A DNA stretch of 50,031 bases. Source: Acidimicrobiales bacterium (lineage in GTDB: Bacteria; Actinomycetota; Acidimicrobiia; Acidimicrobiales; SKKL01). The translations under genes were made by a program, and so were the position numbers. Shown here in pieces: positions 1 through 8,265 of this stretch. The stretch spans positions 1 through 50,031 of the forward strand of contig SKKL01000056.1 of the NCBI GenBank assembly GCA_007121465.1, given 5' to 3'. The first letter of the stretch is position 1; every line of letters begins with the position of its first letter. The notes under the pieces are model-generated. The model was not told where the DNA came from and ran no database searches. It saw only the letters and a list, made by a program, of their open reading frames with translations.

Positions 1-1163
1 GAGACCGCCAGGAGGAGTGCCAGCAGGTAGAGGCCCCTGAACCCCCAGCGGACCTCGGGCACCGAGGCCAACTCGGGAGGCACCGGCCGGACGTCGGCAA
101 CCGCCTGCCAGTTGCCGGGCTCACTGGTGCGGGTGGCCTTGGCCCGGCGCTGGATCAACAGCACCGCCAGCAACACGGCGAAGATCACCGGAGCGACCAT
201 CGCGCCTCTCCCGGTGTTCCAGAAGATGCCCTGTTCGAGCACACCGAGGCCGACCGCCGCCCAGAAGATGACCGCCATGTTCTCCATTCGTCCGATGACA
301 CAGGCGGCGAGGGCACGGATGAGGATCGTCGGGCCGAGCACCGTCCCGAGGGAGATGCCGAGCACTCCGGCGCGCAGGAACAGGGCGAGGAACGCGAGGA
401 GACTGGCGATGACCCAGACGATCGTCCCGATGCGCTTGACCGGGATGCCGAGGAGCATCGCCCGATCGCTGCTCTCCGCGCTGGCGCGGACGGCGATGCC
501 GATCCGCGTGTACCGGAAGAACAACGAGAGGCCGGCAACCGCGAGGACGATGGTGGCCATCGCGATGATGTCGTTGGCGTTGAACACCACGGTGCCGACG
601 TTGAACCGCAGATCGAACGGGGCAGCGAACGTCCCGCCGACACTGGTGCTGGGGAAGACCCCCGGCCAGGCGTTGTGCAGCAGCGTGGGCAGGATGAGCC
701 CGAACCCGGCGAGAGCCTGGGCCATTCCGAGGGTGGCCACCGTGAGGATGAGGCGGGGGGCGTTGACGAACCGGCGGACGATGACGAACTCGACCAGTGC
801 CCCGAGGGCCAGTGCCGAGACGATGCCGACCGGCAGGGCCACGAAGAAGGGCACACCGACGCCCGAGATGAGCAAGACGGTGAACACGGTGGGGACGGCG
901 CCGAGGTCGCCCTGCGCGAAGTTGATGATCCGGTTGGCGCGGTACACCAGCGCGATGCCGAGGGCGATCATCGCAGTGAGCCCGCCGATGACCACCCCTT
1001 GGAGCACCACGCCGAGCGGCATCGGCAACAGGACCGACTGGACGGCGAGGAACACGACGGCGGCCACCGCGATCGTTCCAGCGGAACGCAGCGAGTCGGA
1101 CGTGAGCAGGGCGGGGCGACCGCGACCTGCGGTTGGTGCCATCGCCGGTGTGTCGACGGTCAT
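1..1163 (-). CDS. Branched-chain amino-acid-type ABC permease, LivH domain of a probable LivH-LivM fusion (partial)
   Basis: Integral-membrane permease of the HAAT/LivH family, which moves branched-chain amino acids, amides or urea with periplasmic binding proteins and LivF/LivG ATPases. I translated it directly, because the track misses it for lack of a stop. It starts MTVDTPAMAP and contains the LivH hallmarks ALVYRANRIINFAQGDLG near residue 75, then APFDLRFNVG and GRMENMAVIFWAAVGLG. About 387 codons lie in the window and the frame is still open at base 1. A lone LivH is about 290-300 residues. The extra C-terminal linker followed by a new hydrophobic segment (RGLYLLALLLAV) points to a fused LivM half, as known in other actinobacteria. 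The start ATG overlaps the upstream lipoprotein stop (ATGA). The rest of the gene and the ATPases would lie left of the window. Confidence 0.88.
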   Translation of the reverse strand, partial: MTVDTPAMAPTAGRGRPALLTSDSLRSAGTIAVAAVVFLAVQSVLLPMPLGVVLQGVVIGGLTAMIALGIALVYRANRIINFAQGDLGAVPTVFTVLLISGVGVPFFVALPVGIVSALALGALVEFVIVRRFVNAPRLILTVATLGMAQALAGFGLILPTLLHNAWPGVFPSTSVGGTFAAPFDLRFNVGTVVFNANDIIAMATIVLAVAGLSLFFRYTRIGIAVRASAESSDRAMLLGIPVKRIGTIVWVIASLLAFLALFLRAGVLGISLGTVLGPTILIRALAACVIGRMENMAVIFWAAVGLGVLEQGIFWNTGRGAMVAPVIFAVLLAVLLIQRRAKATRTSEPGNWQAVADVRPVPPELASVPEVRWGFRGLYLLALLLAV

Positions 1164-1756
1164 TCGGCGTCGTCGGGGCTGCTCTCGAAGACCCACACGC
1201 CGCGCTCGGTGTCGAGCGCATCGTCGGTCGGCGGCTCCGGTCGATAGATGATCGCGAACTGCCCGTCGAGGTCGCCGGCGGTGTAGATGACCTGCCCCTC
1301 TCGGGTGGCGCCGGGAGCCAGGAGGTCGGCGCGGGTGGTGGTTCCGCCCTGGATCTGGGTCTCGGTGGAGATGTTGGCGGTGTTGGACACCGTGTCGTCG
1401 GGCTTTTCGAGACGGAAGTGGCGGCGGTGGAACTCGATGTCGCTGTTGGTGGTGTTCTCGACCTCGATGCGGGCCCAGATGTAGCCCCAGGTGTCGAACT
1501 CGTTGTACTCCTCGACCCGTCCGACCTCGAGCACGGTGGCGGTGATGCCGTAGACCTCGAGCGGCTCGCCGACTCGTGCCTCGACGTCGCCCTGCTCCCG
1601 CAGCTCCCGCTCGACGTCGAGCGCAGCGTTCTCGTCACCGTCGCCGCTGGGAGGCGTGCACGCCGACGCGGCGATGAGTGCCACCGCGACCAACGACGCG
1701 GGCACCCCCCACCTCGAGCGTCGGCGCGCGAGCGTCGTGGTCGGCCTCACTCCCAT
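1160..1756 (-). CDS. DUF4352-type secreted lipoprotein
   Basis: Predicted 198-residue lipoprotein. The start MGVRPTTTLARRR is chosen because it is followed by a hydrophobic stretch and a lipobox (ASAC, Cys near residue 30) and is preceded by GGGGGGAAC. The longer track start has no such support. After a short acidic linker the body (VGEPLEVYGITATVLEV ... YIWARIEVENTTNSDIEF) has the all-beta pattern of DUF4352/telokin-like proteins, often secreted and of unknown function. It overlaps the LivH-type permease by 4 nt and is probably co-translated with it. Inference: an exported accessory protein or sensor for that transporter. The family call is by pattern, not by search. Confidence 0.75.
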   Translation of the reverse strand: MGVRPTTTLARRRSRWGVPASLVAVALIAASACTPPSGDGDENAALDVERELREQGDVEARVGEPLEVYGITATVLEVGRVEEYNEFDTWGYIWARIEVENTTNSDIEFHRRHFRLEKPDDTVSNTANISTETQIQGGTTTRADLLAPGATREGQVIYTAGDLDGQFAIIYRPEPPTDDALDTERGVWVFESSPDDAE

Positions 1757-1958
1757 GTTCCCCCCTGGATCTGTCAACAACGACGAACCAGCCGCCGTCA
1801 TGGTGCCTGCTGTCGCCCCGCCGCCCTGGTTACTGTGGCGTCGGTCACGTCCGTGTCTAGCACAGACTAGGGTCGGCTCGTGACCGGCGGGTAACGGCCC
1901 GTCACCAGGCGGCGACGTGGTCTGCCGCCCGACAGCCAGCCATACGGGGGGAACCGAC
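1757..1958. promoter_or_regulatory. Divergent promoter region between lipoprotein/permease and binding protein
   Basis: A 202-base gap from which both transport units are read outward. On the plus strand TAGGGT (1868-1873) is a plausible -10, giving a leader of about 80 nt before the binding-protein ATG. It overlaps a CTAG-N6-CTAG motif at 1857-1870 that could be a small operator. No good -35 is visible. A GGGGGGAAC-type ribosome site precedes both genes. Confidence 0.35.
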
Positions 1959-3701
1959 ATGGACGAATCGACCGAGCGAGCACCGACCGCGGGCGGTGCT
2001 GAGCGACCAGGAAGTGGGGGAGGGTCGGCCATCCTGCGCTATTGGCCGGTCCTCGTCGTGGTGGTGGTGGTGGCGGCGGTCGTTGCCATCGCCACCCTCG
2101 GCGGAGACGACGGAGACGACGACGAGCTCACCGCTGGTCCGGACACCACCGAGCAGGTGGACGACGACGCGGGTGACGACGAGACCGTCGGAGATGGCGG
2201 CGACGAACCGGAGGATGCCTCCGACGCTCCGGACTGTGATCCCGAGACCGGGCGCATCATGGTGCCCAGCCTGTTCGCACCCAACTGCGTGCCTCTCTGG
2301 CCCGACGACGCCGACAACGGTGGAGCGACCCACCAGGGCGTGACCGCGGACGAGATCGTCGTGGCCATCTACGACGCCGAGGCCAGTGACCTGGTGCGCG
2401 AAGCCCAGGATGCGACCGGTGTCACCACACCCGAGGAGGCCGAGGAGGCCGAGAACCGGCTCAAGATGGTCGGCGCGTTCAACGACCTCTTCGAGACCTA
2501 CGGCCGCGAGGTTCGGGTCGAGGTGTTCATCCCGAGCGGCGAGGGCGGCGACGAGGCCGCCGCCCGCGCCGACGCGATCCGGATCGCCGAGGAGCTCGAG
2601 GCGTTCGCGGTGATCGGTGGACCCGGCGCCGGGGCCATCAACGCCTACGTCAACGAGCTCGTCGACCGCGACGTCATGTGCTTCTGCACGGCGTCCCAGC
2701 CGATCGAGAACTACATCGAGTGGTCGCCCTATGTCTGGTCGGGCCTCATGGCGTCGACCCAGGGGTACGTGCACCGGGCGGACTTCATCGCCGACCGGCT
2801 GGCCGGTTCTCCCGCCCAGTACGCCGGCGATCCCGAGATGCACGACACCGATCGCGTCTTCGGTCTCGTCTACTACGAGACACCCGATGGGGCCTACCAG
2901 GCGGGCGTCGACTTCTTCGAGGAGCGCCTCGCCGAGGACGGCGTGGAGCTCACGACCAGCATCGCGTTCATGGTCGACGGCAACCGCGAGGAGCAGGCCC
3001 AGTCGATCATGACTCGCATGAACTCCGACGGTGTCACCTCGGTGATCCTCGCGACCGACCCGCTGATGCCTCAGCAGCTGACCAACCAGGCGACCAACCA
3101 GGACTACTTCCCCGAGTGGATCGTCGTCGGCGCATCGGGCACCGACAACTCCAACCTGGCTCGACTCTACGACCAGGACCAGTGGGAGAACGCCTTCGGT
3201 CTGTCGTACCTGCTGCCGCCGATCGATCCCGGCTACGAGCAGCAGGAGGGCAACATCATCAGCTGGCATCTCGGCGAGGAGTTGTCGAACTACCCCGACT
3301 ACTTCTCCTGGCTGCGGTTCTTCACCGGCGTACATCTCGCCGGCCCCGAGCTCACCCCGGAGAGCTTCCGCGACGGGATGTTCTCGTTCGAACCGGTGTC
3401 GGGCCACCAGACCCAGTTCGGCACCTCTTACGGCGAGGACCTGTGGGACTGGCCGGACTACCTGGGTGCCGACGACGTGACGCTCATCTTCTGGGATCGC
3501 GAAGCACCCGATCCGCGCACCGATGCCGGGGAAGTCGGCATGTACCGCTACCTCGACGAGGCTCGCCGCTACCTGCCGGGCGAGGTGGGGGAGACCACCA
3601 CCCCGTTCTTCGAGCAGGAGGGCACGGTCATCATGTTCGACGAGCGCCCCGAGGGCGACCGCCCGCCGCGCTATCCGCGCCGGTCAGGTCGCGACGGCTG
3701 A
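1959..3701 (+). CDS. Membrane-anchored branched-chain amino-acid-type ABC substrate-binding protein
   Basis: Predicted 580 residues, type I periplasmic-binding fold (Peripla_BP_6/LivK-like). It should capture a small polar substrate outside the cell for the divergent LivH-type permease. The chosen ATG (MDESTERAP) has GGGGGGAACCGAC just upstream; the track start lies 14 codons earlier without a site. A single transmembrane segment (YWPVLVVVVVVAAVVAIATL, about residues 28-47) replaces the usual lipobox. A very acidic linker follows (DDGDDDELT, DDDAGDDETVGD), then the binding domain from about residue 130 (GVTADEIVVAIYDAEA, AFAVIGGPGAGAINAYVNELV, VILATDPLMPQQLT). The substrate cannot be read from sequence. 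Confidence 0.85.
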   Translation: MDESTERAPTAGGAERPGSGGGSAILRYWPVLVVVVVVAAVVAIATLGGDDGDDDELTAGPDTTEQVDDDAGDDETVGDGGDEPEDASDAPDCDPETGRIMVPSLFAPNCVPLWPDDADNGGATHQGVTADEIVVAIYDAEASDLVREAQDATGVTTPEEAEEAENRLKMVGAFNDLFETYGREVRVEVFIPSGEGGDEAAARADAIRIAEELEAFAVIGGPGAGAINAYVNELVDRDVMCFCTASQPIENYIEWSPYVWSGLMASTQGYVHRADFIADRLAGSPAQYAGDPEMHDTDRVFGLVYYETPDGAYQAGVDFFEERLAEDGVELTTSIAFMVDGNREEQAQSIMTRMNSDGVTSVILATDPLMPQQLTNQATNQDYFPEWIVVGASGTDNSNLARLYDQDQWENAFGLSYLLPPIDPGYEQQEGNIISWHLGEELSNYPDYFSWLRFFTGVHLAGPELTPESFRDGMFSFEPVSGHQTQFGTSYGEDLWDWPDYLGADDVTLIFWDREAPDPRTDAGEVGMYRYLDEARRYLPGEVGETTTPFFEQEGTVIMFDERPEGDRPPRYPRRSGRDG

Positions 3702-3720
3702 CGTCTGACCAACGCCGAAC

Positions 3721-3748
3721 GAGGGGGACCGCTTCGGCGGTCCCCCTC
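3721..3748 (+). terminator. Strong hairpin terminator after the binding protein
   Basis: A perfect 12-bp inverted repeat, GAGGGGGACCGC and GCGGTCCCCCTC, around a stable TTCG tetraloop, 19 nt after the stop codon. There is no clear T-tract, which is common for actinobacterial terminators. It lies between convergent genes and could act in both directions. Confidence 0.75.
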
Positions 3749-3816
3749 ATCGCGTGGGGCTGTGGTCAGCGGAGGCGGAGGATTCGAGTTCGGCCGGGAC
3801 GGCACAGAGTGCCCGC

Positions 3817-3837
3817 AACGGGCGCTCTCTACCGTCG
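3817..3837 (-). terminator. Hairpin terminator after the ABC exporter operon
   Basis: Stem GAGTGCCCG/CGGGCGCTC (9 bp including one U-G wobble) with a CAA/TTG loop, ending 4 nt before the stop codon of the minus-strand ABC gene. It probably ends the marR-ABC-ABC transcript. Confidence 0.5.
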
Positions 3838-3841
3838 GCGC

Positions 3842-5776
3842 TCAGGGCGCGGGTGGCGCCGAGCCGCCGGTGTGGGCCTCGTCGCCGCTCGCGTGGCGCT
3901 CCCAGGTGGCGTACATCTCCGCGTAGTGCCCACCGAGTGCGACCAACTCGTCGTGGCTGCCGAGCTCGGCGATGCCTCCATCACGCACGACGGCGATGCG
4001 ATCGGCCCGCATGGCGGTGGCCAGCCGGTGGGCGATGATGATGGCGGTGCGCCCCTCCAACAGGGTGTCGAGGGCCCGTTCGATCTTTGCTTCCGACCGA
4101 AGATCGAGGTTGGAGGTTGCCTCGTCGAGCACCAACACCCGCGGCCGGGCCAGGAACGCCCTGGCCAGCGCGAGCAGCTGCCGCTCACCCGACGAGAGCG
4201 AGACCCCACGCTCGTGACACGGTGTGTGGATCCCGTCGGGGAGCCGGTCGATGAGGTCGTCGATGCCCACCGCTCGACAGGCGTCGAGGACCTCGCGGTC
4301 AGACGCATCGGGCCGGGCGAAGGCGATGTTGTCGCGGATGGAGCCGGCGAACAGGAACGGTTCCTGCGGGACGATGCCCAACTGACTGCGCAGCGACGCC
4401 AGGGTGACCGATCGCAGGTCGTGACCGTCCATCGACACGGTGCCGTTGGTGGGGTCGTAGAACCGGGTGACGAGGGCCGCAAGGGTCGACTTCCCCGCGC
4501 CGGTCGGTCCGACCAGGGCGAAGACCTCGCCTTCGGCGATGGTGAGATCGACCCCCTCGAGCACCGGTTGCCCCTCGACGTAGGAGAACGACACATCGTC
4601 GAACTGGATCCGGCCCTGGATCGGGGGCAGGTCGACGGCGTCGGGGTCCTCGACGGTGCGCGGCTCGGTCTCGAGCAGGTCGGCCAGCTTGTGCATCGCC
4701 GCTTGGCCCTTCTGGTACGTGTTGTACAGGTTGACCAGCTGCTGGATCGGGGCGAAGAACGTGCTGAGATACAAGACGAAGGCGGTGAGCTCGCCGATGG
4801 TGAGGTTCCCGTCGAGCACCATGTTGCCTCCGACGAGGAGGATGGTGGCCTGTCCCATGATGGCGACGAACTCTGTGCCCGAGCCGTAGAGCGCACCGAT
4901 CCGAGCGGTGTGGTTGTTGGCATCGCGGTAGGCGCCGGCGGTGTTGCGATGCTCGGCGATGTTGTGCCGCTGGCGGTTGTGGGCGGCGACGATCCGCACC
5001 CCGGAGAGGCTCTCCTGTAGGTGGGCGAGCACGTCGGCGATCCGATCGCGAACGATCTCGTAGCCCCGGTCCGATGCGGTGCGGAACCACAGGGTCATGG
5101 CGACCATCACCGGCAGGATCACGAACAGAGTGACTGCAGCGAGCTGCACGTTCATGTCGAACAGGACGATCATCACGATGACCAGCGTCAGCCCTTGGAC
5201 CAACATCTGGATGAGTCCCTCGTGGAACAACTGGGTGAGGCTCTCGATGTCGCTGGTCATCCGGCTCATCAGCCGGCCGGCCTTCTCCTCGGTGTAGAAG
5301 CTGACGTCGAGTCGCTGGAGATGGGAGAAGACCCGGACCCGCAACGCGTACATCAGTCGCTCACCGACGCGACCGGCCCACGCCACCCGGGCCCGGCTCA
5401 CGTTGACGTGAACCACGATGCTGAGCAGGAACAACGCGGACACCGTGACGATGACGCCGAAGTCGCCTTCGTCGATGCCGTCGTCGATGCCGATCCGGGT
5501 GAGAGTCGGCCCGGCCAGCATCGCGATCGTCTCGATGACCACGAGCACGAACGCACCGACCAGGGCCAGCCAGTTGGGCTTGAGCAGACCGCGTAGGGTC
5601 AGGCGCCGTCGGTCGTAGTGGGAGTGGCTGAACGGCACATGCGGTGGATCGCGATCCTCCTCGGACGCCAGCAACCCGTCGACCCGGTCCTGGAGCTCGG
5701 GAGGGATGCCGGCAAAGGGCAGACCTGCTCCCTGGGAGCTGCGTGCTGCGCCGCCTCCGCCCATCATCATGCCCAT
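3842..5776 (-). CDS. ABC exporter half-transporter, second subunit (canonical Walker B, altered signature)
   Basis: 644 residues: six-helix exporter membrane domain (about residues 55-350), then an ATPase domain. Walker A is GPTGAGKST (about 427), Walker B LVLDEATSNLD (about 555), switch His IIIAHRLAT. The signature loop reads LSSGERQ instead of LSGGQ. The N-terminus is Met/Gly-rich (MGMMMGGGGAARSS). It starts inside the stop of the preceding ABC gene (TGATG), so the two are translationally coupled and probably form a heterodimer like LmrCD or TM287/288. By family knowledge it exports lipids, drugs or peptides across the inner membrane. The substrate is unknown, but the MarR gene at the head of the operon suggests an inducible efflux pump. 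Confidence 0.9.
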   Translation of the reverse strand: MGMMMGGGGAARSSQGAGLPFAGIPPELQDRVDGLLASEEDRDPPHVPFSHSHYDRRRLTLRGLLKPNWLALVGAFVLVVIETIAMLAGPTLTRIGIDDGIDEGDFGVIVTVSALFLLSIVVHVNVSRARVAWAGRVGERLMYALRVRVFSHLQRLDVSFYTEEKAGRLMSRMTSDIESLTQLFHEGLIQMLVQGLTLVIVMIVLFDMNVQLAAVTLFVILPVMVAMTLWFRTASDRGYEIVRDRIADVLAHLQESLSGVRIVAAHNRQRHNIAEHRNTAGAYRDANNHTARIGALYGSGTEFVAIMGQATILLVGGNMVLDGNLTIGELTAFVLYLSTFFAPIQQLVNLYNTYQKGQAAMHKLADLLETEPRTVEDPDAVDLPPIQGRIQFDDVSFSYVEGQPVLEGVDLTIAEGEVFALVGPTGAGKSTLAALVTRFYDPTNGTVSMDGHDLRSVTLASLRSQLGIVPQEPFLFAGSIRDNIAFARPDASDREVLDACRAVGIDDLIDRLPDGIHTPCHERGVSLSSGERQLLALARAFLARPRVLVLDEATSNLDLRSEAKIERALDTLLEGRTAIIIAHRLATAMRADRIAVVRDGGIAELGSHDELVALGGHYAEMYATWERHASGDEAHTGGSAPPAP

Positions 5777-7773
5777 CAGCTCGCCCCTCCGAAACTGCCG
5801 GGGATGCCCGGGCCACTGTCGGGTCCGGCCCCGGCGCCGCCTCGCAACGCCTGCATCGTGGCCATCTTCGCGTCGCGCTCGGCCTGGGCCGCCCGACGGG
5901 CCTCCTGGGCCGCTCGGCGCGCCTCGGCGTCTTCGTCGAGGTGCGCCAGCACCGAGGCGTACCGTGGCTCGTTGGCCATGAGGTCGGCGTGGGTGCCGCT
6001 GGCCGCGACGCGGCCGTTCTCGAGCAGCACCACCCGTTCGGCCAGATTGATGGTGGAGAGTCGGTGGGCGATGACGATCGTGGTGCGGTCGGTCATCAGG
6101 TTCACCAGGGCGTCGTGGATCTCCTGTTCGACCCTGACGTCGATGGCCGAGGTGGCGTCGTCGAGGATGAGCACCTTGGGGTTGACCAGCAGGGCTCGGG
6201 CGATGGCGATCCGCTGGCGCTGGCCGCCCGACAGCGTGTAGCCGCGTTCGCCGATGACGGTGTCGTAACCGTCGGGGAGCCGCTCGATGAACTCGGTGGC
6301 GTTGGCGGCGGCCGCGGCATCGGCGATCTCGTCCATCGGTGCATCCGGTCGGCCGTAGGCGATGTTGTCGCGGATGGATGCCGAGAAGAGGAACGGCTCG
6401 TCGAGAACCATGCCGACCTGAGCTCGGAGGCTGGCGAGGGTGAGCGACCGAACATCGTGGCCGTCGACCTGGACCTCACCGTCGGTCACGTCGTAGAAGC
6501 GGGTGAGCAGGCGAGCGATGGTGGACTTGCCCGAGCCGGTGCGACCCACGATCGCCACCGTCTCGCCGGGGGCGACATCGAGATCGAAGCCGTCGAGCAC
6601 CCGATGCCCGCTCGCGTAGTCGAAGGTGACGTTGCGGTAGGTCACCCGACCATCGGGATCGACGAGGTCGGCGGCGTCGGGGGCGTCGAGGATGTCGGGC
6701 TTCTCGTCGAGGATCTCATAGATCCGGCTCGCGGATGCGGCCGAGCGCTGGCTCATCATCATCAACATCCCGATCATGCGGAACGGTGCCTGGAGCATGA
6801 CCACGTAGGTGCTGAAGGCGACGATCGCTCCGACGGTGACCGCCCCGTCGATGGCGAGCCAACCGCCGTAGAGCAGCACCATGGCCGTGCCGACCCGGGG
6901 CAGGTTCTCCATGATCGGGGCGTAGCGGGCCCGCAGGTCGATCTGTTTGGTGGCGGCCCAGCGGAGGCGGTCGGCGTTGCGGGCCAGCGCGTCGACCTGC
7001 TGCTGCTCGGCCGCGAACGACTTGACCACCCGTGTGCCGCTCACGCTCTCCTCGACGGTGGTGGCCACGTCGGCGGTGCGGGATTGGACGACCCAGGAGA
7101 TGGGGAACATGAACGAGCGCATTCGCAGGCCGACGAAGAACACGAACGGCAGGGGGAGCAAGGCCACGATGGTGAGGGGGACGTGGATCATCATCATCAG
7201 CACGAAGGCGAGGACGAAGCTGATCACCTGCAAGCCCATCATCGGTGCGAAGGTCAGGAACATCTGCACCGACCGGATGTCGGAGTTGGCCCGAGACACG
7301 AGCTGGCCGGTCTGCACCCTGTCGAAGAACGAGAACGACATCCTGGCGAGGTGCTGGTACATGGTGAGACGCAGGTCGTACTCGAGGCCGTAGGCCACCT
7401 TGAAGAGGAAGTAGCGCGACCCGAGCTGGGCGAGGCCCCGCACGGCCGCCAGTCCGACCAGCGCCCACACGAAGGGCATGAGCGGGGAGGTCTGGGCCCT
7501 GAGCGCATCGTCGAGTCCGGCCATGACCACACGTGGGACCGCGACCTGGGCGACGAGGGCGATGGCGGACAGAACCATCGCGGTGACGAAGGTCGTGCGA
7601 CGGGCGAGCAGCATCGGTGCCATCCGCCGGATCCATCCCTTGGATGTGTCCGGGTCGACGTCGGCGAGCGGCGGTGGGTACCGCGCCTCGACGGTGCACG
7701 GCTCGAACGGCGAGGGCGGGTGCGCGTCCCTGCCGGCGAGTCGCTCGAAGTCGCGTTCGATGGTCGAGGTCAT
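5776..7773 (-). CDS. ABC exporter half-transporter, first subunit (Asp in place of catalytic Glu)
   Basis: 665 residues: N-terminal cytoplasmic segment, exporter-type membrane domain (about 55-350) and ATPase domain. Walker A is GRTGSGKST (about 413), signature LSGGQRQR (about 513), and Walker B LILDDATSAID (about 536), where the usual catalytic Glu after the Walker B Asp is Asp. The switch His is present (IVIAHRLST). A short charged Ala/Arg-rich tail ends in a Gly-rich stretch. The start ATG overlaps the marR stop (ATGA). In heterodimeric exporters such a subunit contributes the non-hydrolysing site; here that site would pair with the altered LSSGE signature of the partner. Confidence 0.9.
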   Translation of the reverse strand: MTSTIERDFERLAGRDAHPPSPFEPCTVEARYPPPLADVDPDTSKGWIRRMAPMLLARRTTFVTAMVLSAIALVAQVAVPRVVMAGLDDALRAQTSPLMPFVWALVGLAAVRGLAQLGSRYFLFKVAYGLEYDLRLTMYQHLARMSFSFFDRVQTGQLVSRANSDIRSVQMFLTFAPMMGLQVISFVLAFVLMMMIHVPLTIVALLPLPFVFFVGLRMRSFMFPISWVVQSRTADVATTVEESVSGTRVVKSFAAEQQQVDALARNADRLRWAATKQIDLRARYAPIMENLPRVGTAMVLLYGGWLAIDGAVTVGAIVAFSTYVVMLQAPFRMIGMLMMMSQRSAASASRIYEILDEKPDILDAPDAADLVDPDGRVTYRNVTFDYASGHRVLDGFDLDVAPGETVAIVGRTGSGKSTIARLLTRFYDVTDGEVQVDGHDVRSLTLASLRAQVGMVLDEPFLFSASIRDNIAYGRPDAPMDEIADAAAAANATEFIERLPDGYDTVIGERGYTLSGGQRQRIAIARALLVNPKVLILDDATSAIDVRVEQEIHDALVNLMTDRTTIVIAHRLSTINLAERVVLLENGRVAASGTHADLMANEPRYASVLAHLDEDAEARRAAQEARRAAQAERDAKMATMQALRGGAGAGPDSGPGIPGSFGGAS

Positions 7774-8210
7774 GTACCAGCCTTTGCGGCCCGCGAGGCG
7801 AGGATGGCGGCGAGGCAGAGCTCCAGGCCGTGAGCAGCGCCCTCGGCCTCGGGCTGCTCGAGGTGCCCGAGGAGCTCGGCGAGGCGCTCCTGCACGGCGG
7901 TGTCGGCCAGGGAGGCGGCGGCGAGACCGGCATCGGAGATCTGGTGGGTGACGCGACGACGGTCGTGGGCGTCGGGTTCGCGCACCACGAAGCCACGGGC
8001 GACGAGGCCGTCGACGAGTGCGGTGAGGCTGGGACGGCTGACGTCGAGGAGCTGGGCGAGCGCGGTGGCGGCGGCCGGCTTCTCGCGGAGGTACACGAGG
8101 AGGCGGTACTGCGACGCCGACAGGTCGAGCTCGGCCAAGGTGAGGTCGAGGACCTTGGCGAGCAGTGCGACCGCTCGGGCCGCCTCACGCGAAACTGGTT
8201 CGTTCGTCAC
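7770..8210 (-). CDS. MarR-family transcriptional regulator
   Basis: 146 residues, winged helix-turn-helix of the MarR family. LSASQYRLLVYLREKPAA and ALAQLLDVSRPSLTALVDGLVARGFV form the recognition region, and REPDAHDRRRVTHQISDAG the wing. The GTG start (VTNEPVSREAAR) is chosen because everything upstream in frame runs into the palindrome and lacks family similarity. The gene heads an operon with two ABC exporter genes and overlaps the first by ATGA. MarR repressors usually bind their own promoter and let go on binding a small ligand. The 27-bp palindrome over the start codon is the obvious operator. Predicted role: ligand-responsive repressor of the exporter. Confidence 0.88.
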   Translation of the reverse strand: MTNEPVSREAARAVALLAKVLDLTLAELDLSASQYRLLVYLREKPAAATALAQLLDVSRPSLTALVDGLVARGFVVREPDAHDRRRVTHQISDAGLAAASLADTAVQERLAELLGHLEQPEAEGAAHGLELCLAAILASRAAKAGT

Positions 8211-8228
8211 ACTATTAGTGTGACGAAC
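8202..8228. promoter_or_regulatory. 27-bp perfect palindrome over the marR start codon (probable MarR operator)
   Basis: Two 13-base arms (GTTCGTCACACTA and its exact complement) around a single T at 8215. The core TCACACTATTAGTGTGA contains the GTG start codon of marR. It has the length and symmetry of a MarR dimer site. Its position would block both transcription start and ribosome access. The -10 box is uncertain; TTTAGT just upstream on the minus strand is possible. Confidence 0.7.
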
Positions 8229-8234
8229 TAAATG

Positions 8235-8254
8235 CAGGTGACGCAAGTCACCTG
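8235..8254 (-). terminator. Hairpin terminator after the LLM oxidoreductase
   Basis: Perfect 8-bp stem CAGGTGAC/GTCACCTG with a 4-nt loop, 11 nt after the stop of the minus-strand LLM gene and followed by ATTTAGTT. It separates that gene from the marR operon. A smaller GGGG-CCCC hairpin lies just before it. Confidence 0.55.
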
Positions 8255-8265
8255 GGGAGCGCCCC

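Noticed and set aside
5644-7833. 729-residue plus-strand ORF over the ABC exporter genes
   Set aside because: Antisense shadow of two genes with intact Walker and signature motifs.
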